Shown here one piece after another: positions 37,390 through 46,062 of a stretch of DNA of 64,000 nt. Position 1 is the stretch's first letter. Each line of letters begins with the position of its first letter. The DNA lies in contig JAACJK010000168.1 in the NCBI GenBank assembly GCA_013368325.1, forward strand, positions 434,001-498,000. The letters run 5' to 3'. The translations under genes and the position numbers were made by a program. This stretch comes from Ephemerocybe angulata (taxonomy: Eukaryota; Basidiomycota; Agaricomycetes; Agaricales; Psathyrellaceae). The notes beneath the pieces were generated by a model. That model was not told where the DNA came from. It was given only the letters and a program-made list of their open reading frames with translations, and searched no databases.

Positions 37390-39659
37390 GGCCACAGACC
37401 GCTGTCGTCGCCTTTTCTGGCGTGCTCGCCGCTCGGGGGGCCGCTGGGGACATGAAAACGAGTCAAGGACGGTGTCGAGGTTGTGGCGAGGACGGTGAAG
37501 GACTGTCTTGCAGATTTCCAACGTCAGAAATCTGCAACGAAGCACATGACTGATCGGATGGTCATCACGTGCAGTCCAAGGGACCCGCTCAAGTACTTTC
37601 CTCCGACTCAGACCTCGGACCTTCCTGCTCATCTCCCCACCCCATTTCCGTCGAAACCTTTCGTGTCTCGAAACGCCCTCGCCCCTTCAACGTCGCTAGG
37701 ATCCTCAACACAGAGCCCAACCACGCCTGTCATTGGTGTGATGACATCGGCTTCTCAGGCCCGCGCAGCTGAAGGGTCTGTTCGTCGCCTCATCCGTGGC
37801 CTGCCTCAAACAGCACCGTGCCGTTTTCTGCCCGGCTCGCACCCATGTCTATCCCGCGTGCCCAAAGCCACCCCATTCCGAGTCGACGGCACAAGGTAGG
37901 TAGAACTTGTTCCTGCTACACCCGTCACGCGCTGACCTGCCTGCAGTCCCGGCTGTGCTGAACGTGGCCCTCTCCGTGCCCACCCCCGCCTCCAGCTCGC
38001 ATCTATCGACACTTAGCAGTCTTTACTCCCGTCGCCACCCCTCGCTCCAAGCGAGCATTGACCGCCGTACCCCATTGCCTTCACCTCGCGTTGAACGGCG
38101 CCCTCTCCTTAAGCCTTGCCCACCGCTTCCTCCAGATCACCTCCCATGACGCCGAACATTTGTTCCCTCTACCCTATTGCCCCCAGCTCGTGTTTTACGA
38201 CGTGGGGGTGTCTCTGTACTCCACCGCTACCTCCAACTCGCGTCCAACGACGTTGAGCTGCTCCTCGCTCACCGCTGGCTCCAGCTTTCAACGACATCCT
38301 CGCTATCGCCTCCTGCTTCCATGGGGCGCTTGATGAGGCCGCTGCGATGCTCTCGAATGCGAGGGGTTCAGGGCTTACGCCGCGGGAGTTTGTAGACCGG
38401 GCTAGGAAGCAGACCAGCTCAGTAAGTCGTCGTTGCTTCGGTTGTCTTTCAGGGATGAGATGCTGATTGGATATTGCATTGTGTAGTTTCTGCTATAGGC
38501 GGCAAGATCAAGAGCGACAAGAACCCGGATCTAAGAGTCGAGCTTGCGAAGGAGGGGGCACCGCGACCGCCACCACCTCACCACCGGCGCTGTCCTCCCT
38601 GGCCTGCGTCGCTTTGAAGACCGATGGCGCTTCTACACCATCCCTGTGACCATCCACCGCCACACCACTGTGCGATCGACGACGACAACCACCATGCGTC
38701 GTCGACGCAGCCACGTTGAATGGCGCCCGGTACCACCGCCTCCACCATATCACCACATCCCCGTTGCACCGTATTTCCCCGTCCTCAAAACCGCATCACC
38801 ACATCGCGCCCAATGACGCTCTCTACACCACCACCGCATCATCGCACCCGCGTCGAACGGCACACCCACCTCCCCCCCGCATACCCACAACGTCCCCTTG
38901 CCTCGAACGGCGACCCCTAAATACAGTGCCAAAGCACAGCTGCTAATAAACCACGACCGACACATCCCACCGATGCTCGCCCATATCAACCGCCGCCAGA
39001 ATCCTCTGTTCCCTGCAAATCGAACGGCTGGTACGATTTCACGGGTCCTCATCCACTGCCACTCTCCTCCCCTCGCAGCACACCGGTGCGCTTTTCTTGG
39101 TATTACCGTCTAGCGTGCGGTTCCTGGAAGGGTGGCTGAGGAAGGCGAGAGGGACGGCGGCGAGGGTGGCCCCGGGATTAGGCGCCGATATTCCAGCAGA
39201 AGGATGTGGCGAGCGAGAGATGTCAGTCAGGAGGAAGGCTGAACTCAACGGGGGTGATACGATAATGGACCGCGTCCGCGTCGATTGTGATATGCTGGGG
39301 AGGAAAACAGTTGAGGGGGAGGAGGGAGCATAGGCGGACGGGAGGAAGGGGGGTGATGGTGTGAGGTCAGCGACGAGCGAGCTGGGAGTACAGTGGTAGG
39401 ACGGACCACGATACTCAACAGCGGCAGCAAGAGATATTTGCTATCATCTGCCTCATCCCACTTGTAGTAGTCCTTCCTTGTCTCTTCTTCGCACTACGTT
39501 GTCAATCGTCTGTGTCACGGGAAAATTGTGTCTATTGTATGAACTCTGAATCAATTCTAAATTACGAGGGCTCAATCTCAACAACAAGGACAAGGAGGAT
39601 AAGATTCTGCAAAGATTCTGAGGAACCGTGATTGACGGACATCACCCGACACGGCCGGA
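37390..39659. other. GC-rich region with isolated exon-like fragments (+)
   Basis: Plus-strand pieces with coding character occur at 37560-37895, ending at a GTAGGT donor; at about 38310-38421, reading GALDEAAAMLSNARGSGL and ending at a GTAAGT donor; and at about 38504-38600, reading GKIKSDKNPDLRVELAKEG. No continuous model links them and no family is recognised. They could be exons of a decayed host gene or host gene fragments carried at the 5' side of the adjoining Helitron. Confidence 0.35.
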
Positions 39660-42614
39660 GTGCCGACCGGCGCCGGAATGCTTCGTCATCGCCATTTCAC
39701 GGCTTGCTTCTCCCCACCATCGTCGCAAACCATCGTCTCCGCAACTTGGCCGCCTCTTACAGCACGTCCAACAGACATGATCTTTGCTTTATCTCGTTCG
39801 CTTTCCGGCCTTTTTCTCCACTCTCATGGCGGAGATCCGTTGGCAATTGGGGCCCCCGCCCACTGCAGCTTATCCTCCGGCCTCATCGGCAGTCCCCCGT
39901 TCTCCTTTTCTTCAAGAGATACTCTACTGCACTCTCCGGTACGACCTCAAATCATATCATCATTAATGTTAACAACCCCTCACGCAATTACACAGTCTTC
40001 TCCTCGCCCGTGTACTTTGGTTCCGTTTTGTTCATCCAAACCAACAGCCCCTGTCGATGCTCACCCGTCCACCCTCAAGAAGTTCTCAATGTGCCCCTCC
40101 CCTCCCCCTTCAACTCTGGCCTCCAATGTTCGCCCCCTGTGTCTGCTTCACGATTCTTGTCCACCAGCTCTGCCCGCTGACACCAGCACTTCAACACCAC
40201 CCGCATATGCTTGCTCAACGGATCTTCTCTGCAGCGCTCGCTTGCCAGGCTTATCCTCAAGCGCACGCTCCTCGTGCTCTGACTCTCGTATTTCGGCCCT
40301 ACCAACCCCAGATGCTTGCTCGTGCTCTAGTACTCGCTTGTCGGATCTACCATGCTCGTTAACTTCGTGCTCTGACGCTCGGTCGTGCTCTGACTCTCGC
40401 TCGGTCTCTCCACTGCTCTCCAATGCTCGCTTACCGGATCTATACTCCAATACTTGCTCACTGGACCTGCTCTCCAGTACTTGCGCATCTGATACTCGCT
40501 TGGCAGCTCAACTGCTTGCCACAGCTCATTCTCCAGGTGCGCTCTCCAATGTTTGCTCACCAGACATACTCTCTAATGTTTTCTTTCACTCATCGGATTT
40601 ACTCCCTGGCACGTGCTCGTCATCTCTGCCATCCTGTCCTTGTTTGCCACACCAAGTGGGATCTATCACTATGCTCCGAGCAGGGTTTGACTCCGTTACT
40701 GAGTGTGACGTGCCCCGAGCGGGGTCTGGCTCAATTGCTGAGTGCGACATGCCCCGAGCGGGGTCTGACTCCGTTGCCGAGTGCAACGTGCCCCGTGTGG
40801 GGTCTATCACTGTGCCCCGAGTGGGGTCTGATCCCGTTGCTGAGTGCGACGTGCCCCGAACGGGGTCTGGCTCGATTGCTGAGCGCGACGTGCCCCGAAC
40901 GGGGTCTGGCTCGATTGCTGAGTGTGACGTGCCCCGAACGGGGTCTATTTCTATTGCTGAGTGCGATGTGCCCCGAGTGGGGTCTATTTCTACTGCTCAG
41001 TGCGACGTGCCCCGAGCGGGGTCTATTTCTATTGCTCAGTGCGACGTGCCCCGAGTGGGGTCTAATTCTATCGCTGAGTGTGATGCGCCCCGCGTGGGGT
41101 CTAATTCTATTGCTGAGTGTGCCGTGCCCCAATTGGGGTCTAATTCTACTGCTGTATGTGAAGTACCCCGAGCAGGGTCTGGCTTAAGTGCTGAGTGTGA
41201 AGTGCCCCAAGCAGGGATTGGCTTGATGTGTGAGTGCCATGTGCCCCGAGTGGGGCCTAAGTCTATCGCTGAGTGTGGTGTGCCCCGAGCGGGGACTAAT
41301 GCTATGGCCAGCAAGACACCCCGTGGTACATTTAGTCCTGTTGGTGGTGCCTTTTCAAAGGCTATACCATTTGCGCCCACGCTTGATCAATATATTATTA
41401 CTCTGCATCGCTCTGCTGATTTTCCTGGGTACTTGTTGAAGTTTGTATCATATGGCCCTGTGGCTGTTAAAAAGACTCAATTTGATAGTGTGCAGAACAT
41501 CATGCATGCAAGGTTACCGCTAGGAATACTTGCCCAATTTCTAAGTATTACTACTGCTAGGGATGTTTTGTTACATCATGGTGTAGTAGTTCCTGCACGT
41601 GCCAAGAGAGCAGATGTTGATGCTGCTCTTAGCACTCATCAATGTAATATGTGTGTTGATTGCGCAGCAGAGTTAGAAATTGTACCGGGAAAGCAGATGC
41701 AGTCAAACGCACGTAACAGAAGTCACCGTGCACAAAACAAATTGAAAGCTTTTGAACCTACATCAGAGAAGAAATTGTTAGAATTCTTGCATGAAGATAT
41801 TGGAAATACATCCTTCCCCCCGCCACTACTTACACCTGATGTTGAAATGGAAATCATTGCCCGAGCCTGCACTAAATTTGATCCATCCCAGTTCGAAGAA
41901 GCAGGGTGTGCAGTTTGCGGAATGTTGGTTCCGCTGAAGCAACTAAGCAAGCTAAAGGCTATCCAAGGTCATTTGAATGTTTTAATCTGTGATGGCTGTG
42001 CTAAAAGAGAAAGAAAGTCTGAAAAGGATACTACGAAAGAGTATAACGCACCTGTGATTGATGATACCTGTGATAAAGTATGTGATGACTGCCGAGCTTC
42101 CCTTCGCAAAGGCGATATTCCAAAGTACGCGTTGGCTAATGGCCTGTGGCTTGGTAATATTCCCAGGGAATTGTCCGAGTTACGATATGTTGAAAGACTC
42201 CTTATTGCTAAAGTTCGCCATACAGTTTGCTGGGCAAAAGTATCAACAGGCATGCGAAAAATGAAGGCCAACTTTGTTGCCTTTGAGTCACCTATGCCCC
42301 AGATATATGAAAGGCTTCCACCTCCAAGAGAGGATATCGAGGAAGTTTTGGCAATTCTATTTACAGGGCCAACCAAGCCTGATCATGCGACTTATAAGCG
42401 AACACCTTTTCTTGTGAGAAGAAACCATGTTGCTCAGGCATTGAAATGGTTGAAGCTCAATCATTCCGATTATGCAAATATTGACATTTCACAGAAAAAT
42501 CTTGACTCTTATCCTGAAGACGTGCCTCCCAAGGGTGCTCCGGGGTTCAAAAAAATTACCTGGGGTCGGAAAGATTTTTTTGACCATCTCGAGATGGACT
42601 ATCTAACTACGTAA
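39660..42614 (+). CDS. Helitron ORF1: repeat-rich N-terminus plus DUF6570-like domain
   Basis: 984 codons. The first about 340 residues are Ser/Cys/Leu-rich and locally repetitive and are probably not conserved. About 345-550 is a 13-residue tandem repeat (see separate entry). From about residue 550 (Met at about 41305) the sequence becomes ordinary coding. It contains Cys-rich zinc-binding-like pairs (CNMCVDC, CAVCG, CDGCAKR, CDKVCDDC) and the conserved block LANGLWLGNIPRELSELRYVE, then MPQIYERLPPP and ILFTGPTKP. These are hallmarks of the DUF6570 region found N-terminal to Helitron Rep proteins. It stops at TAA 42612-42614, but a GTAAGC donor at 42611 offers a spliced continuation into the next ORF. 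Confidence 0.75.
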   Translation: MPTGAGMLRHRHFTACFSPPSSQTIVSATWPPLTARPTDMIFALSRSLSGLFLHSHGGDPLAIGAPAHCSLSSGLIGSPPFSFSSRDTLLHSPVRPQIISSLMLTTPHAITQSSPRPCTLVPFCSSKPTAPVDAHPSTLKKFSMCPSPPPSTLASNVRPLCLLHDSCPPALPADTSTSTPPAYACSTDLLCSARLPGLSSSARSSCSDSRISALPTPDACSCSSTRLSDLPCSLTSCSDARSCSDSRSVSPLLSNARLPDLYSNTCSLDLLSSTCASDTRLAAQLLATAHSPGALSNVCSPDILSNVFFHSSDLLPGTCSSSLPSCPCLPHQVGSITMLRAGFDSVTECDVPRAGSGSIAECDMPRAGSDSVAECNVPRVGSITVPRVGSDPVAECDVPRTGSGSIAERDVPRTGSGSIAECDVPRTGSISIAECDVPRVGSISTAQCDVPRAGSISIAQCDVPRVGSNSIAECDAPRVGSNSIAECAVPQLGSNSTAVCEVPRAGSGLSAECEVPQAGIGLMCECHVPRVGPKSIAECGVPRAGTNAMASKTPRGTFSPVGGAFSKAIPFAPTLDQYIITLHRSADFPGYLLKFVSYGPVAVKKTQFDSVQNIMHARLPLGILAQFLSITTARDVLLHHGVVVPARAKRADVDAALSTHQCNMCVDCAAELEIVPGKQMQSNARNRSHRAQNKLKAFEPTSEKKLLEFLHEDIGNTSFPPPLLTPDVEMEIIARACTKFDPSQFEEAGCAVCGMLVPLKQLSKLKAIQGHLNVLICDGCAKRERKSEKDTTKEYNAPVIDDTCDKVCDDCRASLRKGDIPKYALANGLWLGNIPRELSELRYVERLLIAKVRHTVCWAKVSTGMRKMKANFVAFESPMPQIYERLPPPREDIEEVLAILFTGPTKPDHATYKRTPFLVRRNHVAQALKWLKLNHSDYANIDISQKNLDSYPEDVPPKGAPGFKKITWGRKDFFDHLEMDYLTT
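40673..41310 (+). repeat. In-frame 39-bp minisatellite (about 16 units)
   Basis: Tandem 39-bp units, each centred on a CCCCGAGCGGGG-like palindrome, encode a 13-residue repeat of the form C-D-V-P-R-x-G-S-x-S-I-A-E. About 16 units can be counted, one of them shortened, with most changes synonymous or limited to three positions. The array stays in frame throughout. Confidence 0.9.
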
Positions 42615-42900
42615 GCGCCAAGACCTTCCAAATATAGTAATTCCGATCAATTTTGAATGGCCGCGCGTGCCCACGAGTGCCCAAGTTCAACTCTGGCCCA
42701 GCGCATTTATTATTTACAACTACCGTAGGCTTCAGACAAGCTTCAGAGTCCTAAATAAAATTATAACAATAGTATTGAAAGATGTATGCTATTAATATTT
42801 AAGTTCCTACCCATGTTATCTCCTCCCAAACCTCACAAAAGTCCCCCCAGAAGCCCGAAATTGGGGTTTGAAGGGGGGGTCAGAAAGATTTTTTTCCAGC
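42611..42900 (+). other. Candidate 290-nt intron between Helitron ORF1 and ORF2
   Basis: A GTAAGC donor at 42611 and a TTTTTTCCAG acceptor ending at 42900 would join ORF1 (phase 2) to ORF2 in frame and skip both the ORF1 stop and an AT-rich segment without coding character. It is longer than the 50-70 nt introns elsewhere here. A 20-bp direct repeat (one mismatch) lies at 42562-42581 and 42876-42895. Confidence 0.5.
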
Positions 42901-45900
42901 CCTGCGGGGGGACTAACTAACTATCCCACGGTCGCTCATTTGAAGACCAGAGCACCCTTGGTGCCTCCTGTAACTGTTGAGTATATTCAGAAAATTGGGA
43001 ACAAGCTTGCAGAGAGTACAAGTATACATGACATGGATGATGAAGATGGTACTGAAGAAGGAGTATGTCCATTTACAGTACATGGCATTACAGCACAGGA
43101 TATTGAAACTGTCTCTGTTAGAAAGCTGAAAGCAAGGGCTGTTCACCATTTGAATAATGAAGGAAGATTTCTCAATGTTGGGCGCCTTGACTTGGTTTCG
43201 ATTTGGAGTAACCCCCAACTTTATCCCCAAATGTTTCCCTGGCTATTCCCGTATGGCCTTGGAGGCGTAGGATCTGTTGAAGGGTTGTCAAGTAAAATGC
43301 ATAAGCGTCGTCTTCTCATGTACCATGACAAACGCTTTCAAGTCGATCCCAACTTCCCTTTCATTGCCTTCAGCCATGAACAGATGGGGGCTGTTTCAAC
43401 ATCTGGAAGGATTGCGACCAACCGATCAAACTTTGATGAAATAACCAGTCGCTTACTCTCTGTAGATATGACTGTTCTTCAATCCCTGGCGACACGTATG
43501 GCTAATGGTGAAATTGTCAAAGCTGAAACCGATATGGAAAAGCAATGCAAGAAGGGCGTTTCTGATCTTGACTGCATAATGTCAAACGTGAAGGGTTCTA
43601 TAACTGCTAAAAAAGGAATGCGCAATGAGGCTTGGTCTTTAGTGGCTAGTCATGGTAGTCCATCTTGGTATTTTACTATGGCACCTATTGATACTAAACA
43701 TCCTTTGTCTATCTATTTTGCCTCTGACAATATCAAATTCACTCCAGACATTGGTCCAGAAAAAGAGAGATTGCTAAAAGTCTGCAAAAATCCGGTCGCT
43801 GCTGCACGATTCTTTCATTATATGGTTTTGATATTTATCCAGGATCTTATGGGGGTCAATATAGATGGCCGAGGCATATTTGGAGATGTTTCTGCATACT
43901 ACGGCACTGTTGAGCAACAGGGGCGATTAACATTGCACTTGCATATGCTTATTTGGCTCAAAGGCAACCTAAGCCCGCAGAAAATGAGAGATAAAATTAT
44001 GAATGATTTGGCCTGGCAAAAAGCGGTTGTTGAATGGCTCGAGTCGATGCACTGTGGAGAGTTTGCAACTGGTTCACAATCTGAGGTTACTGCACGTGCT
44101 GATACAGCAGAACAAAGTGCACCATATGATGAAGTTGAAACCCTTCCAATTGCTCCACCTTCTGGAAAATGTGACAGTACCATGCCTGACCAAGATGATG
44201 TATGCGACTGTAAATTCTGTAAATCAAAGCGAGGATGGTGGTCATATTTTCTATACAGATTTGATACAGTGTTTCTACGATCAAATCTGCATTCATGTCA
44301 GCGGTACATCAACCTAGATGGAACTACAAGCAAGAAAATGGTGTATCGAGCCTGTACTGATAACATATTTAAAAGATGTAGAGCGCGCTTTCCTAGACCT
44401 CTACATGCAGAGACCAAAGTCGATCCAACAACAGGAGCACTCATTATGAAGAAAGGTGAAGCCTGGGTCAATTATGTTAATCGAGTAGTCACATTTGTGT
44501 TGGGGTGCAATACCGATGTAACTAGCTTAATGTCTGGTACTGCGGTTAAGGCAGTCATTGTATATGTTACTGATTACATTACCAAGCAAGGATTGAAAAC
44601 ACATGTTCTATATGATGCTATTCAATCAATTATATCCAAAAGCTCAGATATACTAGTTGGTGATATGAAAGCAAAAGAAAAAGCAAGGCGTTTGATGACC
44701 AGAATGGTCAATTCAATTTCTGCAAAGATGGAGCTAGGTGCTCCAATGATATCTCTATATTTGCTGGATAATCCTGATCATTACACTAGCCACACATTCA
44801 AACCCATGTATTGGAAGCAGTATATGTTTGAGGCTAGAAGAGCTTTTCCGACAGAGGCAGAAGAAGATGAATTTGACAAAATCATGATCATGAAGAAAGA
44901 TGGAAAATACATTGGCCTCTCATTTGTACATGACTACATCTTTCGCCCATCTGAAGCAGAGAACTTGTGTGTGTATGAATTCATTCAACGTTGTACTTCA
45001 ATTGCTATACCAAAAGGTGATGAAGACAAGTTGACTAAAAACACGTATAGATTTATGAATGAACACCCTCTTTCAGAAACACATGCTCTACGAATGAATT
45101 GTGGATTGGTCAATCACATTGTACCTAACATTTTGGGGCCACCATTACCGAGATGTGATGTTGGTGACCAAGGTGATTATGCAGTAGCTATGCTGAGCCT
45201 TTTTAAGCCCTGGAGAAGTGGTATCGACCTGCGTGCTAGATATAGTGGATGGCATGAAGCCTTCAGTAACTACAGCTTTTCTGAGCGCTACATTCAGATT
45301 ATGGCAAATATCAACCTTAAATATGAGTGCTTAGATGCAAGAGATGATTACAGAGCACAGATGCATCAGTCAAGTGGAATTTACGATGGACATCTATCTG
45401 GAATTGACTTTGAGCAATGTGAAGATGGAGTATTAGCCTCTGAATGGACAGCTGCACAAGAAGGCCTTGACCTTGATGCTATTGCAAATGGAGCACTTAG
45501 CCCTGCTGAACTTGAGAGACTGAAGAAGGTACAAGATATGACTTCTGTGTTACAAGATATTGGGTGGGACCAAGCCGTTGCTAAGGATAAGGCACAAATT
45601 AGAACAAACCATCCATCTAAGATGCCACCTTCGCATTGGAAAGCACTTGTACAGAATAAACGAGTAGAGATTATGGATGCTCGAGCTACGCAAATGCCTA
45701 CAACTTATGAAAGTAAAAAAGACCTTCAGAAAAGGTGCAAACTAGATGGCAATGTGTTCATTGCAGATAAGTCATACTTACTGAAAAGTTTTTCACTCAA
45801 TGAAGGAGAGCATCAGATATTTGTCAATGAAAGTATAAATCAATTTAGTCTCAATTACGAACAAGAGAAAGCTTTCCGCATTGTAGCTAATCATGCAGCT

Positions 45901-45963
45901 GATCCATATTCTGAGGTGCTACACATGTATATTGGAGGAATGGGTGGGACTGGCAAATCATAG
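42868..45963 (+). CDS. Helitron ORF2: Rep (HUH) domain and start of helicase
   Basis: 1031 codons. The Rep domain has the HUH motif as HLH (43936-43944, in TLHLHMLIWLKG) and the catalytic tyrosine pair as Y-V-T-D-Y (44563-44577), so the nuclease active site appears intact. It would nick and join single-stranded DNA during rolling-circle transposition. The ORF runs on into the PIF1-like helicase and ends exactly after the Walker A motif GGMGGTGKS (45934-45960) at TAG 45961-45963. The frame continues without further stops through ATG 46063 into ORF3, so this is one gene cut by a nonsense codon. The start at 42868 is only the first ATG; if the upstream intron is used the coding sequence enters at 42901. 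Confidence 0.85.
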   Translation: MKGGSERFFSSPAGGLTNYPTVAHLKTRAPLVPPVTVEYIQKIGNKLAESTSIHDMDDEDGTEEGVCPFTVHGITAQDIETVSVRKLKARAVHHLNNEGRFLNVGRLDLVSIWSNPQLYPQMFPWLFPYGLGGVGSVEGLSSKMHKRRLLMYHDKRFQVDPNFPFIAFSHEQMGAVSTSGRIATNRSNFDEITSRLLSVDMTVLQSLATRMANGEIVKAETDMEKQCKKGVSDLDCIMSNVKGSITAKKGMRNEAWSLVASHGSPSWYFTMAPIDTKHPLSIYFASDNIKFTPDIGPEKERLLKVCKNPVAAARFFHYMVLIFIQDLMGVNIDGRGIFGDVSAYYGTVEQQGRLTLHLHMLIWLKGNLSPQKMRDKIMNDLAWQKAVVEWLESMHCGEFATGSQSEVTARADTAEQSAPYDEVETLPIAPPSGKCDSTMPDQDDVCDCKFCKSKRGWWSYFLYRFDTVFLRSNLHSCQRYINLDGTTSKKMVYRACTDNIFKRCRARFPRPLHAETKVDPTTGALIMKKGEAWVNYVNRVVTFVLGCNTDVTSLMSGTAVKAVIVYVTDYITKQGLKTHVLYDAIQSIISKSSDILVGDMKAKEKARRLMTRMVNSISAKMELGAPMISLYLLDNPDHYTSHTFKPMYWKQYMFEARRAFPTEAEEDEFDKIMIMKKDGKYIGLSFVHDYIFRPSEAENLCVYEFIQRCTSIAIPKGDEDKLTKNTYRFMNEHPLSETHALRMNCGLVNHIVPNILGPPLPRCDVGDQGDYAVAMLSLFKPWRSGIDLRARYSGWHEAFSNYSFSERYIQIMANINLKYECLDARDDYRAQMHQSSGIYDGHLSGIDFEQCEDGVLASEWTAAQEGLDLDAIANGALSPAELERLKKVQDMTSVLQDIGWDQAVAKDKAQIRTNHPSKMPPSHWKALVQNKRVEIMDARATQMPTTYESKKDLQKRCKLDGNVFIADKSYLLKSFSLNEGEHQIFVNESINQFSLNYEQEKAFRIVANHAADPYSEVLHMYIGGMGGTGKS

Positions 45964-46062
45964 GTTTTAAAAGCTCTATCGTTCTTCTTTAGACTACGCA
46001 AAGAGTCTTATAAACTTATAGTTGTTGCACCTACTGGGAGTGCTGCAGCTTTACTAGGTGGT

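Noticed and set aside
40673..41310. CRISPR-like array
   Set aside because: Units are adjacent variants without unique spacers, in a fungal mobile element; it is a minisatellite.
40423..41380. Overlapping long ORFs on both strands through the 40.7-41.3 kb array
   Set aside because: The 39-bp unit length is divisible by three, so several frames of the array stay open by arithmetic. Only the frame continuous with the DUF6570-like domain is kept.
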